DNA of 64,000 bases, from NCBI GenBank assembly GCA_003952965.2, contig CM025854.1:7221671-7285670 (forward strand). Reading direction: 5' to 3'. The notes under the pieces are model-generated. The model did not search any database, was not told the DNA's origin, and was given only the letters and a program-made list of their open reading frames with translations. The position numbers and the translations under genes are program-made. Positions within the stretch are counted from its first letter, which is position 1. Every line of letters begins with the position of its first letter. Below are positions 45,889-57,284 of the stretch, in pieces. Origin of the DNA: Morella rubra (taxonomy: Eukaryota > Streptophyta > Magnoliopsida > Fagales > Myricaceae).

Positions 45889-46050
45889 CAACCGATCATG
45901 ACAAGATCTTCGTTCACACAAGCTAGTTCCATATGAGAAAATGGCTTTTTCTCTGCCAACAAACAACTTTTCAATAGATTGGGACAAGATATTCGTTCAC
46001 ACTAGCTGGTTCCATTTTCTTTGCTGAGAAAATGGCTTTTTCTCTGCCAA
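45889..46050. repeat. ~80-bp tandem duplication
   Basis: The two adjacent copies share ACAAGAT.TTCGTTCACAC and GAGAAAATGGCTTTTTCTCT. The second has an extra ~10 bp before the shared end. Confidence 0.85.
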
Positions 46051-47298
46051 TACAACGGACAAAGCAAGTCCGTGGCATGGGTTATTTGACTAGTAAATCA
46101 TAAGCAAGTCAGCCTTCTAAGTCAAGATTATTAAAGATTATATTATAATCAATTTATAATATTTGTGTCTATATTTATGATTCTTTTTTTTTCTTTATAT
46201 ATTTTTTTGAGTAACAGAAGAATTTCATATGCACTAAATTCGGACAGATCTGATTTAGTATCTCTAAAAGTTGAGTTCAATACTACTGTAAATCTCCAAT
46301 AAACTGACTGACACTAACCAACTATCTATTTAAGTCACAAATTTTTTACGCAAGTAGTAGTTTAAACCTATAAGTTTGCAATTCACACTCTCTCTCATTG
46401 CTACTTAAGCAATCCGAATGAGTTTTATTGCGCTTATCTTTTAAAGTCCAAACAAAGCAAGTTAATTTGTGAGTAACGATGAAGCTTTAGTATCATACGT
46501 TATTGTTTAGGAAAAAATAGTAACCTATAATAATGCTTAGAACAAAAAAGGTAACGTTTTTGAAAGGTAAAATGAAAAGTACACTAGACTCCAAGGAACA
46601 TCGTGCAGTCTTTTTCTTCTACTTGCCCCCTTTCTCTCTCCTTCTTCAATCTTGTGATGTAAAGACAGTCCTTTGGGTTGGAAAAGGGGAGCGTGCAATG
46701 CATCTGCAGCTCTCCCTCGAGGGTGGAAAAATCAACTTTGGAGCCAGTGGAGGGTGGGAGCCATCGGCTTGACCCAAGTAGCCACTACGTGCCCCACTTC
46801 AATTAGCGGGAACGGCTCACCTCCAGTTTGTGAGCCTCCCGTTTTGCTCTTGTTTTAAAGGGGAAGGTGACACGTGTAGTATAACCGATCAGAAGGTTCC
46901 AAAAACGCCACATCAACATCCTGGTAGACGAACGATTTTAACGCTATCATTAACGTCTCCTCCCTCCGTCAAAATCCACCTTTACTGTTTCTCTGCCTCT
47001 CAAACAGACAAACATAAAAGCTTCCAGCGTAAAAATTTTAAACCAGACAAACTTCATTTCCAACACAAAAAATTAAATATCTATGAACCCCACTTGGGTG
47101 AGGAAAAAAATTTGATTCGAACGCAGAGACTTTGTTGGCAAGTTACCCCCTGGGTGCCTTTTCAGCACCGGACTTAAAGAGCAATTCTCTTCCTGCGGGT
47201 GAAGTTGGCATTTTATCGAACATCTGTTAAGCCTGATTACTAAAACAATAGTCTGTTAAAATTGCAAAGTACCGTTATTAGACCGTAGTTCGCCATGT

Positions 47299-47504
47299 GA
47301 AGCTGACTGAAACTTCTTTGTGGAAAAATTAGGGCTGGTGATGTATGACATAATTTGATTCAAAACTGGGGATATTAATATCAAATGGAAGATGGTCAAG
47401 ATAACTACACCCTCAACCACTATCACAGGTCCACAACCCCTTTGGCCACCATAGCGGCCACATACACATCACCAGTATTGTCACCACAACCACTACATAA
47501 ACGC
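47299..47504. repeat. Left copy of a long direct repeat flanking a LINE
   Basis: These 206 bp reappear at 56,782-56,958 in the same orientation. The right end of this copy abuts the LINE poly(A). The other copy abuts the LINE 5' end, exactly where target-site duplications would be. Confidence 0.85.
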
Positions 47505-47835
47505 TTTTTTTTTTGTTGGGTGAAAAGAAATTGCATATAGTAATAATAAGTCGATACATCAAGGTGGGCCAAACCCATTAAACTTCCAAATGGTAGAAAA
47601 CAAAGAACGTATGCACCCACTAAAATTAGTAGATGCGGCCCATTGCGCCAACGTGTGCGGAAGCAAGTTATCAACTCGCTTAATTTTTATGGCCATCCAG
47701 AAAACGGGCTTGGTAAGGAGGGCTCGAATTTGCTCGATCGTTTAGGAGATGGCCCAATCAACCCGATCATTGGGACGGTTCAACGTGTCAATGACCGAGG
47801 AATTGTCACTTTCCAGAAGCGAAAACTCAAATTTT

Positions 47836-49155
47836 GGAAATGGGTTGTGATTGTAGTTTTAGTTTTGGTTTTGGTTTTGATTTTGGGTTCAACTTTCAAA
47901 TTTTAAATTTTAATATTTTAATATTGTTTAGTTGTAAGGATTGTTTGATTGTTTAAGATTTGGAATGATTTATATTTTAATTAAATTAAATAATATTAAT
48001 TTATAATTATTATGATATTCAAAAAATAAGAAAATAAAAAATGATTTTAAAAAATCAGAAAATATATAATTCAAAAAATAAGTAGAAAATAATTTCATAT
48101 ATATAAAAAATTATAAAATAGATAAAATATGAAACTAATAAAAAAATATCCACAAAAATTAAAAGATAGATAAAAATCGTGTAAAATTTATAAAATAAAT
48201 AAAAATTGACAAATATAATAAAAAAACTATAAATTTGATTATTAAAAAAAAAAAAAAAAACATTATGGCATTGTTTGGTCTCACATTAGGTATTTGCACT
48301 AGTTACATATTCATATAAGTGTGTTTATGATAATAAGGTCATATTATGTAATTGAAATCATTATAACCGTGATAAAATTGTATCCTATTTCTAGACTTAG
48401 ATAAAATATCTCTAGCCTCTTCGTCAACAACCCATAAAAGCATATTTTCCTGTTTTTGGTTTTTAATTCTTTCTTTTGGGCAATATACTCTACAAATGAA
48501 ATTAGGAAATATTAATGAATTGTTGACGTCATAAATGCCACATAAATGATTTTATTTGGTGAGATACTCAACCAGAAGGACAATTGTATATATCTTCTTT
48601 TTCTTTCTTTCTTTTTCTTTTTCATTTTGTGCAAATAATATATTGACAATTTTTAGAGAAAATAGAGATGTATGCTAAAGAAAAAGGATAAAGCAAGAAA
48701 ATATTAACATTCTTGGTAAAAAAAAGAAAAGAAAAATTAACAGCATGTTACGAAAATTCCAAGAAAACAAATAAGGTAATGTAAAATTAAAATTTATTTT
48801 TATAAAACTTGCACATTTTTATCTGGGTATTTTAATTTTTATGGATATTTTTTATTAGTTTCATTTTATCTATTTTTATAATTTTTATATTTATGAAATC
48901 ATTTTCTACTTATTTTTTATATATTTTTCTTATTTTTTAAAATTTTTCTTTTTTTTTTATTTTTTGAATATTATAATAACTATAAATTAATATTATTTAA
49001 TTTAATTAACATATAAATCATTCCAAATCTTAAACAACCAAACAAATCCTTACAACTAAACAATATTTAAATCTTAAAATTTGAAATTTGAAAGTTGAAC
49101 CCAAAATCAAAACCAAAACCACAACACAACCCATTTCCAACCCCCAAATAGCCCT
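47836..49155 (+). mobile_element. PIF/Harbinger-like non-autonomous TIR element, copy 1
   Basis: AT-rich, ~1.3 kb, with long imperfect terminal inverted repeats (GGAAATGGGTTGTG at the left, its complement at the right near 49,120-49,137). The right tip extends to AAATAGCCC at 49,155; the left tip is worn. No transposase is encoded. It interrupts the LINE RNase H. Its reverse complement is nearly identical to copy 2: in about 330 bases of the central part only two or three differences were counted. Confidence 0.75.
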
Positions 49156-49423
49156 GCTACCATTTGGGTTCATAACATTCCGACAAAAGTTCAGACGCCA
49201 GGAGCGCCCCATTCGCTTCAGCACAGGGTGGTCTTGAGGGGAAAGAACTCTGGTGGCTGCTTTGAGAATACCACACAAAGGATCTAGAAGCACCACTGCA
49301 ACGGTCGACAGATTCGATCGAGTAGCTGCATCAAATTAAGCTATGTAACAGTTGGAGGGAGAGGGGCTAGGCTTTACCTTACGAGAAATGGGGACAGAGG
49401 TCTAAGCAAGGTATGGTCATTTA

Positions 49424-50723
49424 GGGCTTGTTTGGAAATGGGTTGTGTTGTTTTGGTTTTGGTTTTGGGTTCAACTTTCAAATTTCAAATTTTAAGATTT
49501 AAATATTGTTTAGTTGTAAGGATTTGTTTGGTTGTTTAAGATTTGGAATGATTTATATGTTAATTAAATTAAATAATATTAATTTAAAGTTACTATAATA
49601 TTCAAAAAATAAAAAAAAAAAAAAATTTTAAAAAATAAAAAAATATATAATTAAAAAATAAGTAGAAAATGATTTCATAAATATAAAAATTATAAAAATA
49701 GATAAAATATGAAACTAATAAAAAAAATCCATAAAAATTAAAATACCCAAGATAAAAATGTGCAAGTTTTATAAAAAAAATAAATTTTACATTACCTTAT
49801 TTGTTTTCTTGGAATTTTCGTAACATGCTGTTAATTTTTCTTTTCCTTTTTTTTTACCAAGAATGTTAATATTTTCTTGCTTTATCCTTTTTCTTTAGCA
49901 TACATCTCTATTTTCTCTAAAAATTGTCAATATATTATTTGCACAAAATGAAAAAAAAAAAGAAAGAAAGAAAGAAGAAGATATATACAATTGTCCTTCT
50001 GGTTGAGTATCTCACCAAATAAAATCATTTATGTGGTATTTATGACGTCAACAATTCATTAATATTTCCTAATTTCATTTGTAGAGTATATTGCCCAAAA
50101 GAAAGAATTAAAAACCAAAAACAGGAAAATATGCTTTTATGGGTTGTTGACGAAGAGGCTAGAGATATTTTATCTAAGTCTAGAGATAGGATACAATTTT
50201 ATCACGGTTATAATGATTTCAATTACATAATATGACCTTATTATCATAAACACACTTATATGAATATGTAACTAGTGCAAATACCTAATGTGAGACCAAA
50301 CAATGCCATAATTGTTTTTTTTTTTTTATAATAATCAAATTTATAGTTTTTTTTATTATATTTGTCAATTTTTATTTATTTTATAAATTTTACACGATTT
50401 TTATCTATCTTTTAATTTTTGTGGATATTTTTTTATTAGTTTCATATTTTATCTATTTTATAATTTTTTATATATATGAAATTATTTTCTACTTATTTTT
50501 TGAATTATATATATTTTTTAATTTTTTAAAATATTTTTTAATATCATAATAACTATAAATTAATATTATTTAATTTAATTAAAATATAAATCATTGCAAA
50601 TCTTAAAAAAATCAAACAAATTCTTACAACTAAATAATATTAAAATATTAAAATTTAAAATTTGAAAGTTGAACTCAAAATCAAAATCAAAACCACGACC
50701 ACGATCCATTTCCAAACAAGCCC
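49424..50723 (-). mobile_element. PIF/Harbinger-like non-autonomous TIR element, copy 2
   Basis: The ends are GGGCTTGTTTGGAAATGG and its complement. The flanks are the 3-bp repeat TTA (49,421-49,423 and 50,724-50,726). A 3-bp TTA/TAA target and GGGCxTGTTTGG-like ends are the mark of PIF/Harbinger (Tourist-type) elements. Length 1300 bp, no transposase. It is inverted with respect to copy 1 and separated from it by 268 bp of LINE sequence. Confidence 0.85.
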
Positions 50724-53289
50724 TTACAGTTCTGGAAAGCTGTTGCATAACCGATTGGGGTTCCAAGGTGAGTTTCTCGTGAAAATTTTTATTTCTATGA
50801 ATCCAGATGAGATCGCATGCAACGGTCGCGAAGAGTTGAAAATGGTGGGCTTCATCTGTAGGAACATGAAGAGTAGCAATTGGGTCCAAGATGATGCTGA
50901 TTCATTCAATTGGAGGCTGGCAAGCCATTCGAAGAATACAGAGAGGCCACTGGCTGTGCCTCTAGATCAGCTGAGCCAATTTACATTTGAAAAACAAATT
51001 GTCTGATGGATTCTTGTTTCCATTCTTTGCAGATCTGACAGGAACTATCAAAAGTTGGAGGACTCGACATAGGGAGGAAGGAAAAGAGTTGACATGCCGT
51101 CGGTAAGATCTCCCAAACCAATTTTCATAGCAAAAGTTCAATTTATTATGAATTTTCAGATTCCAGAGAGTCTTCCATTCCCTAGTATATAGATTGTGAG
51201 TAGTCGAATTGATAGTGCCTAAGATGAGATGATAGCCAGATTTCACAGTATATCCCTTTTTTTTTTTGTGGAATCCAAAGGAGTTGGTCAAAGGTAGAAG
51301 AGGGGGTGATCTTTTATGTTCAGAATGGCCTGAATAGAAGATAAGTCAGACAAAGAAGCCAACTTAGGTAAGTCCTAGCCAGTTGCAGAGGTGTTAAATA
51401 GGGATCAGACTGAATCAAGTTCATTGATGACCAATAGAGATGGATTAGAGGAAGGCAGATAACCAGGTAGATAAGGAATCCAAGGATCAGTCCATATCCG
51501 AGTAGACACACCACTATTGATCTGGGTGCAGAGACCTGCTTGAGAGTAAATCTCGAAGCTAAGATGCCCCTCCAAATCCAAGAAGAGGAGGAGGAGGCGT
51601 AGAGATTTCAAAACTGATCTTGAACATGATACTTCCCTTTTAGAACAGAGGACCAACGAGAGGAAGGGTAAGATAAAAATCTTCATCCCAGTTTAGTAAT
51701 AAGAGCAAGGTTAGCATGTTCCATCTTACAAAGACCTAGACCACCTGTTGCTTTGGGAGAGCAAATAGAAGACCAACTTTTAAGAGTAAGATTGTGAGTC
51801 CTATCCTTTGAAAAACTTCACCAGAAGTCTTTAAACTGATTATAGGGATAAGGAAAACACTCATAGTGTAAGAGGGAATAGAGGAAGCGACAACCTTAAT
51901 TAGTTGAGTTCTAGCTTCTTGGGATAAGAGTTTAGCATTCCAACTCCCAAATTTCTGCTCAATGATGAGAGTTAAATGCCTAAAGCTGTCCGTTTTTTAT
52001 CTATCTAAGAACATAGGTAGTCCTAAATGCTTGGATCTAAATTGGGAAGCGTGAAGGTTGAAGAGGGACTTGATATCCCTAGAGGTGGCTAGGAAAGTGT
52101 TCTTACTGAAAATGATGGATGATTTTGAGAGGTTGATTGATTGACCAGACCAAGAGAAGTATTTTGTTAAGCAACGGTGAATGACCCTAGCCCCATGGGT
52201 AGTAGCTTTGCCAAAAATAATCAGATCATCAACAAAAAGGAGATGAGAGAAGGAAGGTCCTTGAGAGCCTTTACACCTGTTAGTTATGACGACTTTCCTC
52301 CCGAATTAAAAGTTGGGATAGAACTTCAGATCCGATTCTAAAAAAGAAAAAGGGTCACCTTGTTATATAGGCGTCCAGCCTGTGAGGTTTCTAATGCCCA
52401 TTCGTGAGCCTTTGTTTCTAAGTAGGGTGACTAGAAGTTGCTACACGAGATATCAAGAGAGGAAAAAAAGAAAGGTGATGTCGTATAAAGAGAAAAAGAG
52501 AGGAGACAAAATAAAAGAAAAAAGATGAGTTTTTTTCAGGAGTCTTTTCTTTCTATTTATAGGCGTGGTTTTCACACATAAACAAATTGGGTTGTCTCTG
52601 AGAAGGTTATCTGGGTACTTCATCAACGCAAAGTTGTGATATTTAGATTAGGGATCTCACTGCAGGGTGGGGTTCGTCAAATTTAGGATTTGTGGTGAGA
52701 TTGTATTTTTCTCAGAGAGTTGATCTTGTTGAATTCCAATTTGCTAGAACTCAAGTTTTAGGCATAAACTTGAGTATTGTAATCTCTATTTTATTATAGT
52801 GGATTTATCTCGGAGTTGTCCCATGATTTTTTCCTTCACACCGAAGGGTTTTCCACGTAAATCTTATGTGTCCTATTGGTGCTTGTTTTATTTCTTTTCT
52901 GGTTTGGTTGTTGGTTTGCTTGAGGTTATTATTTAATTTGGGCTTAAAATGCTAATCAAGTCCCTATGATTTAACGTTTTCCTAAAAAAGCCTCTGTACT
53001 TCAATTTGGATGAATTTAGTTCCTGTGCTTTATACGTTTTCCAAAAAACGTCCCTCCGTTAGTGTGGCCCCACCACTTTAACGTTTTCTGTTGGTGTGGT
53101 TAACGAAGGTCCACATACACCCAATCACATATTGCCACGTGGAAATGCACTATCTCTCTCCTAACTAGCGCCATGTCACCTGTCACGTCATGGGTTCCAC
53201 GTCTGCTAAATGAGACACTGCGTTTTGCGTCATCTCCTTCGTTGATTCTCTGCGTCATCTCCTTCATCTCTAAAATTCTAATGGTAAAC

Positions 53290-55838
53290 GGCCAGGGAAA
53301 AGCAAAAAACATCTGGGAATCCCAGGATTATCAAAGTCAGTTCTTCCATTATTGTTGGCCTTGAGCTTCATCAACAGTTGCTCATATCGAAGGCTCACGT
53401 GGAAGTAGCGGTCCCATGAATCTCTTACCTCTGTCGTCAGTAACCATATCTTGTGCTCATATTCATTCTTGTTTACTTCTTTGTCTTTGCCCAGGTTGAA
53501 CTTTTATTTGGTTGGTTTCTGCAAACAGCTCCTCATTAGACTGCATTGTGTTGTCGTCTTTGTGTTTCTGCCATCTGAGAAAATTACAGAGCCAAAAATA
53601 TCTGTTTCATGCTAACGTTGACAATATCAAGTAAGGGAAGCAGGAAGATAATTGACACACACCAGAGAAAACCTTAATGCGTCGAGGGTAGAAGTACTCA
53701 TGGCTTTGAATTCATGATGATGAGTAAAACTTGCACTGGAGGAATTACTCTGGTTCGTTTTTACTTCTCTTTGAAATTGGCTCTCTTTGTCCTGGCTAGC
53801 TCATTTTTCAGTTTAGCAACCTGATTACGCCCAAAGAGTAACGCGGTAGTTGTAGCATAACTTTGGGGTGTCGATTCCTCAGGGAGATAGGTGAAAGAAA
53901 CACAATTAGAACAAGAAAATTAAAGGAAACAACTTAATTATCAATTGGAAATAACTTGATTGAACTATGATTTTAGAAACTTAAAATTATAATGGTGAAA
54001 ATGGTTACTCAAGATTATGGATAGCAAAGCATCGGAAATTCCTCATTCAAATCTGGTATATCAATTTCTCTTGATTCATTGATTAACACAACTGGGGAAT
54101 TCAACTCCAAAGTCCCCAATTGGAAAATATAGAACTACAAATCAAAACTTAATTCAAAGGTAACCCTTTGAGAAATCATTCACCACTTTAAAACCATATG
54201 AGTTATTATTCTTATTGACATAACCTAATGACGACAATATACCTTGTGGGTAATATTACAGCAGAAAATCAAATCAACAAGATAATAACTTATCTAAAAC
54301 ACAATCATGGATGTTAATCATTCCATAGACAAAACATGACTGAATCTACGAAGAGAATCATTCCCAGATCATTCAGAGACGAGAAAACAAACTAATAACA
54401 ATTGGAGAATGATAAACAAGAGTTGTATGAACGTGAAGAACGATTACATGAATCAAAAGCAAATAGATAATACCATTATTCGTACGAGTTCATCCCTGGA
54501 CTTGCTTGGAGATTTAGCTATCCATTCGAGCAAAGAAACTCTCTCCCTTAAAAGATAGCTAAAGAAAAGAAAAAGAAACTCAAAAACCTCCCCAAAACCT
54601 AGCCTCCACGAGCTTAAGAAGTCCTTTTCCACGTCCTCCAAGCTATCTTCCTTCCAAAGAAAGAAAATCGTATCCCAAATTCGCACATTCAACGTTCCAG
54701 ATTTTACTCCTTATATTTGGGGCCATTTTTCTCATATTAAATGTCGGCATTTGAAAACCGTTATTTCTGGGTAAAATGTAGCCCTTTGCGTTGGCTTTCA
54801 TATCCTTTTTGAATCGCATCAATCCGATATCTGACGTGAAAGATATGATAATAAAAGTGACGACTGCTCAGAGAATATCGTACCAATAATTCTCCAGATA
54901 TTGCGGCGCCTATTTCGCCTAGTAAAAGTCCAAATTTGAGAATCTCTATTTCTGGAGAAAATGTTGCTCTTTAAGTCAGGATTCCAAAGCTTCTTGAATC
55001 GGATTAATCTCATCTTAGACGGAAGAGATATAACAAAAATACTGAAGACTGCGCAGAAGATCTTCCAATTCGGGATTTCTTTTCAAACTCATTTCATTCA
55101 ACTTCTAGGTCTTCTTGCTTGATTGGATAGAGCCAAAACTAGAATTAAGCTCCATCTCTTAGGGTTAGAGGTCAACTCTTCTTAATTTATTTCCTGCAAG
55201 AAAATCACCAAAGATTAATCACAACTAGACACTTTGTAAAATAACATTCAAGTTGAAAAAATACCATTAAAATGTCCGAATTATACGTATGGATTAGCAA
55301 ATGAACATGAAGAAGTAACATTCAGAGTGCACTTTTATGCACTCATCACACCCTGAGCACATAATTCTTCTCTTGCAATTATATCCCACTCCAGCCGCAA
55401 AACCTTTTCCTCAAGAGCAACTTTACAACGTTTGCAGTCCTCTGATTTAGATAAAGCATTCTGCATGCTACAGATTTTCTGAATATTTAAGATCCTCTCA
55501 GCCTTCATTTCTTCATTGTCTCTGGCCAATATCTGGAATGAAGCTTCTAGTCTTTCAGTTTCAAGTTTGGTCACAGTGAGTGATCTCTTAAGAGCCAAAA
55601 CTTCATCTTGAAGCATTCTTTTTTTTCTTTAATTGGACCTTAAGACTGGAAATGTCTTCTGCGACATGCAACCTCTTGAATTCAGAAGATTTTAGCTGTA
55701 ACTCAAGTCCTTTGACGATGCTTTTTAGCCTACTTTCATTAGATGCACCATCTTCCAACAACTTAGAGCCTTTCTGTGATCAGCCACCAGAACTTCTTGG
55801 TTTTGCTTGCAGGCCACGAGGTTTCAAATTCCATTCGG
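53290..55838 (-). pseudogene. Captured fragments of a plant NT-C2/long coiled-coil protein gene
   Basis: The minus strand within the MULE reads GLELQLKSSEFKRLHVAEDI and SSLKVQL (about 55,725-55,625). [20 protein letters not shown] and [20 protein letters not shown] follow (55,613-55,360). After the solo LTR comes VAKLKNELARTKRAN (about 53,775-53,816), then a C-terminal piece with WDRYFHVSLRYEQLLMKLKA (about 53,340-53,420). Order and wording match the coiled-coil C-terminal half of plant proteins such as At1g22060/At5g52280 (EEIG1/EHBP1 N-terminal C2 family), judged from memory. The N-terminal C2 domain is absent. Remaining gaps may be introns or deletions. A frameshift lies near 55,618. Confidence 0.7.
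53822..55348 (-). mobile_element. Solo LTR (1527 bp) inside the captured exon
   Basis: The minus strand starts TGATGAGTGCATAAAA and ends CGTAATCA (TGAT..ATCA). The 5-bp flanks on the plus strand are CAACC (53,817-53,821) and CACCC (55,349-55,353), one mismatch. Its removal puts the captured coiled-coil frame back in phase across the junction (LCAQ on one side, VAKL on the other). It is the innermost layer of the nest. Confidence 0.85.
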
Positions 55839-56781
55839 AGAATATCAAGCTTTTAGAGATGAAGGAGATGACGCAAAACACAGCATCTCTTTTAGCAGAC
55901 GTGGAACCCATGATGTGGAAGGTGACATGGCTCTAGTTAGGAGAGAGATAGTACATTTCCACGTGGCAGTACATGATTGGATGTATGTGAACCTCTGTTA
56001 GCCACTTTGACAGAAAACGTTAAAGTGGTGGGGCCACACTGACGGAGGGCTTTTTTTGGGAAAAAATATAATACACAGGGACTAAATTCATCCAAATTGA
56101 AGTACAGGGAATTTTTTGGGAAAACGTTAAACCATAGGGATCTAATTAGCATTTAAGCCTTTAATTTGCATAGGGACATAATTTGGCCCAACACACCTTG
56201 CCGTAGTCCTCTGGATGAATTGAAGTAACCATGATTGCTGCCATTGAGAAGAATGGAGAAGGAGGTAGTAGAAAGGCAAAACAAAATCCAGCTGATGAAA
56301 ATGATTGGAAATCCAAAATTCCTTAAAGTCAGGATGATGGGTTGCCATTCTATTTGATCGAAAACTTTTTCATGTCTGCCTTATAAGCCATTAGACCCCT
56401 TTTGCCTTGATTTTTATAATAGAATGAAGAGCTTCATAAGCAATAATTGAGTTCTCTTGAATCAAACGACCTTTTATAAAGGCTGATTGGAAAGGGGATG
56501 TCATCCTCTGTAGATAGGCCTTCGGTCGAGTAGCAATAAATTTTGATATGATCTTGTATACAATATTGCACAGACTTATAGGCCGGAAATGTTGAACTCT
56601 TGAAGCATTCTCAGATTTTGAAATTAGTGCAAGATGAGTATGGTTAATACTATCTGGCATTATACCTGTTGAGAAGAAAATATGAATAATAGATATAAGG
56701 TCAGTTCTCAGGATGTCTAAATATTTCTAAAAGAATAATGGAGCTAACCCATCCGGACCAATGGCTTTAGTAGGCCCCTGA

Positions 56782-56958
56782 GAAGCTGACTAAAACTTCT
56801 TTGTGGGCAAGTTAGGGCCGGTGATGTAAGACACAATTTGAATCAGAACTGGGGATGTTAATGTTAGATGGAAAATGGTCATGATAACTACACCCACAAC
56901 CACTTTAGCCACAACATACATATCACCAGTATTGTCACCACAACCACTACATACATGC
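56782..56958. repeat. Right copy of the long direct repeat flanking the LINE
   Basis: It matches 47,299-47,504 in order, lacking about 30 bp in the middle. Only ~31 bp separate it from the target duplication of the next copia element. Confidence 0.85.
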
Positions 56959-56994
56959 TTAGTCCATCATGACATCCATTTTTCCTTCAATGTC

Positions 56995-57186
56995 TATTGG
57001 AGCTAACTAGCTTCTAGATAGTTACCTGCTACATCAAAAATACGAATGTTGTTATAGAATTAGTTATTCTTCTGTTATTTGTTACTAGCTTGATTAGTTC
57101 AGTAGAGTTGTATATAAACACCTAATTTATTTGAATATACAATATAGAATTCTCTCTATTTTCTTGAGTTCATATGACTTTCCACA
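56995..57186 (+). repeat. 5' LTR of the copia element (192 bp)
   Basis: It starts TATTGGAGC (TG worn to TA) and ends TTTCCACA. A TATATAAACA box lies at 57,111-57,120. Unusually short for a plant copia LTR. Confidence 0.8.
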
Positions 57187-57198
57187 TGGTATCAGAGC
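57187..57198 (+). other. Primer-binding site (initiator tRNA-Met type)
   Basis: TGGTATCAGAGC immediately follows the LTR end. Confidence 0.95.
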
Positions 57199-57284
57199 AA
57201 ACTTGCTTGCTCTCTTCTACACTCTATTTTCTCTTATTCTTTGAAAACTTCTTAAAATTTCTCTGCTAAAACTTCGTCATAGCC

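Larger units (their letters stand above)
43871..47298. other. Intergenic region without recognised gene
   Basis: Apart from the hairpin and tandem repeat listed separately, I see no gene. It has AT-rich stretches (44,250-44,520; 45,600-45,730; 46,130-46,330). A short GC-richer area (46,640-46,990) contains a G-box-like GACACGTG near 46,870 and could be promoter-like. A 115-codon minus-strand open frame at 45,085-44,738 matches nothing I know. Confidence 0.45.
52941..56159. mobile_element. Pack-MULE (non-autonomous Mutator-like element)
   Basis: It has long TIRs (52,941-53,278 and 55,851-56,159) beginning GGCTTAAA.TGCTAAT. A perfect 9-bp target duplication, TTTAATTTG, lies at 52,932-52,940 and 56,160-56,168; 9 bp is the Mutator hallmark. 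No transposase is present. The interior carries fragments of a host gene in one orientation. The left TIR holds a short internal duplication (GCGTCATCTCCTTC twice). Confidence 0.9.
52363..56195 (-). mobile_element. Solo LTR inside the LINE RT, itself split by a Pack-MULE
   Basis: Flanking 5-bp repeats are CCTTG (52,358-52,362 and 56,196-56,200). The minus-strand start is TGTGTTGGGCC at 56,195. The other end reads ..CCTATATAA or, counting two target bases, ..TATAACA. Without the Pack-MULE the element is about 600 bp. The interrupted LINE motif (RGLRQG / QGDP) is back in phase after its removal. No retroelement genes are present. Confidence 0.75.
47505..56781 (-). mobile_element. 5'-truncated LINE carrying nested insertions
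   Basis: Minus strand: the code starts at about 56,775 with QGPTKAIGPDGLAPLFF (early RT). FRPISLCNIVYKIISKFIAT and FQSAFIKGRLIQENSI follow (56,660-56,391), then NSSRGLRQG at 56,200, where a solo LTR intervenes. RT resumes at 52,362 with QGDPF, then LLFVDDLIIFGKA (about 52,215-52,255), connector and zf-RVT parts to 50,727. The RNase H is split: FDAATRSNLSTVAVV (about 49,290-49,335) and SLLESDNSSVIDTLNRP (about 47,765-47,820). Poly(A) is at 47,505-47,514. Two TIR elements occupy 47,836-49,155 and 49,424-50,723. All coding parts carry stops. Confidence 0.9.
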
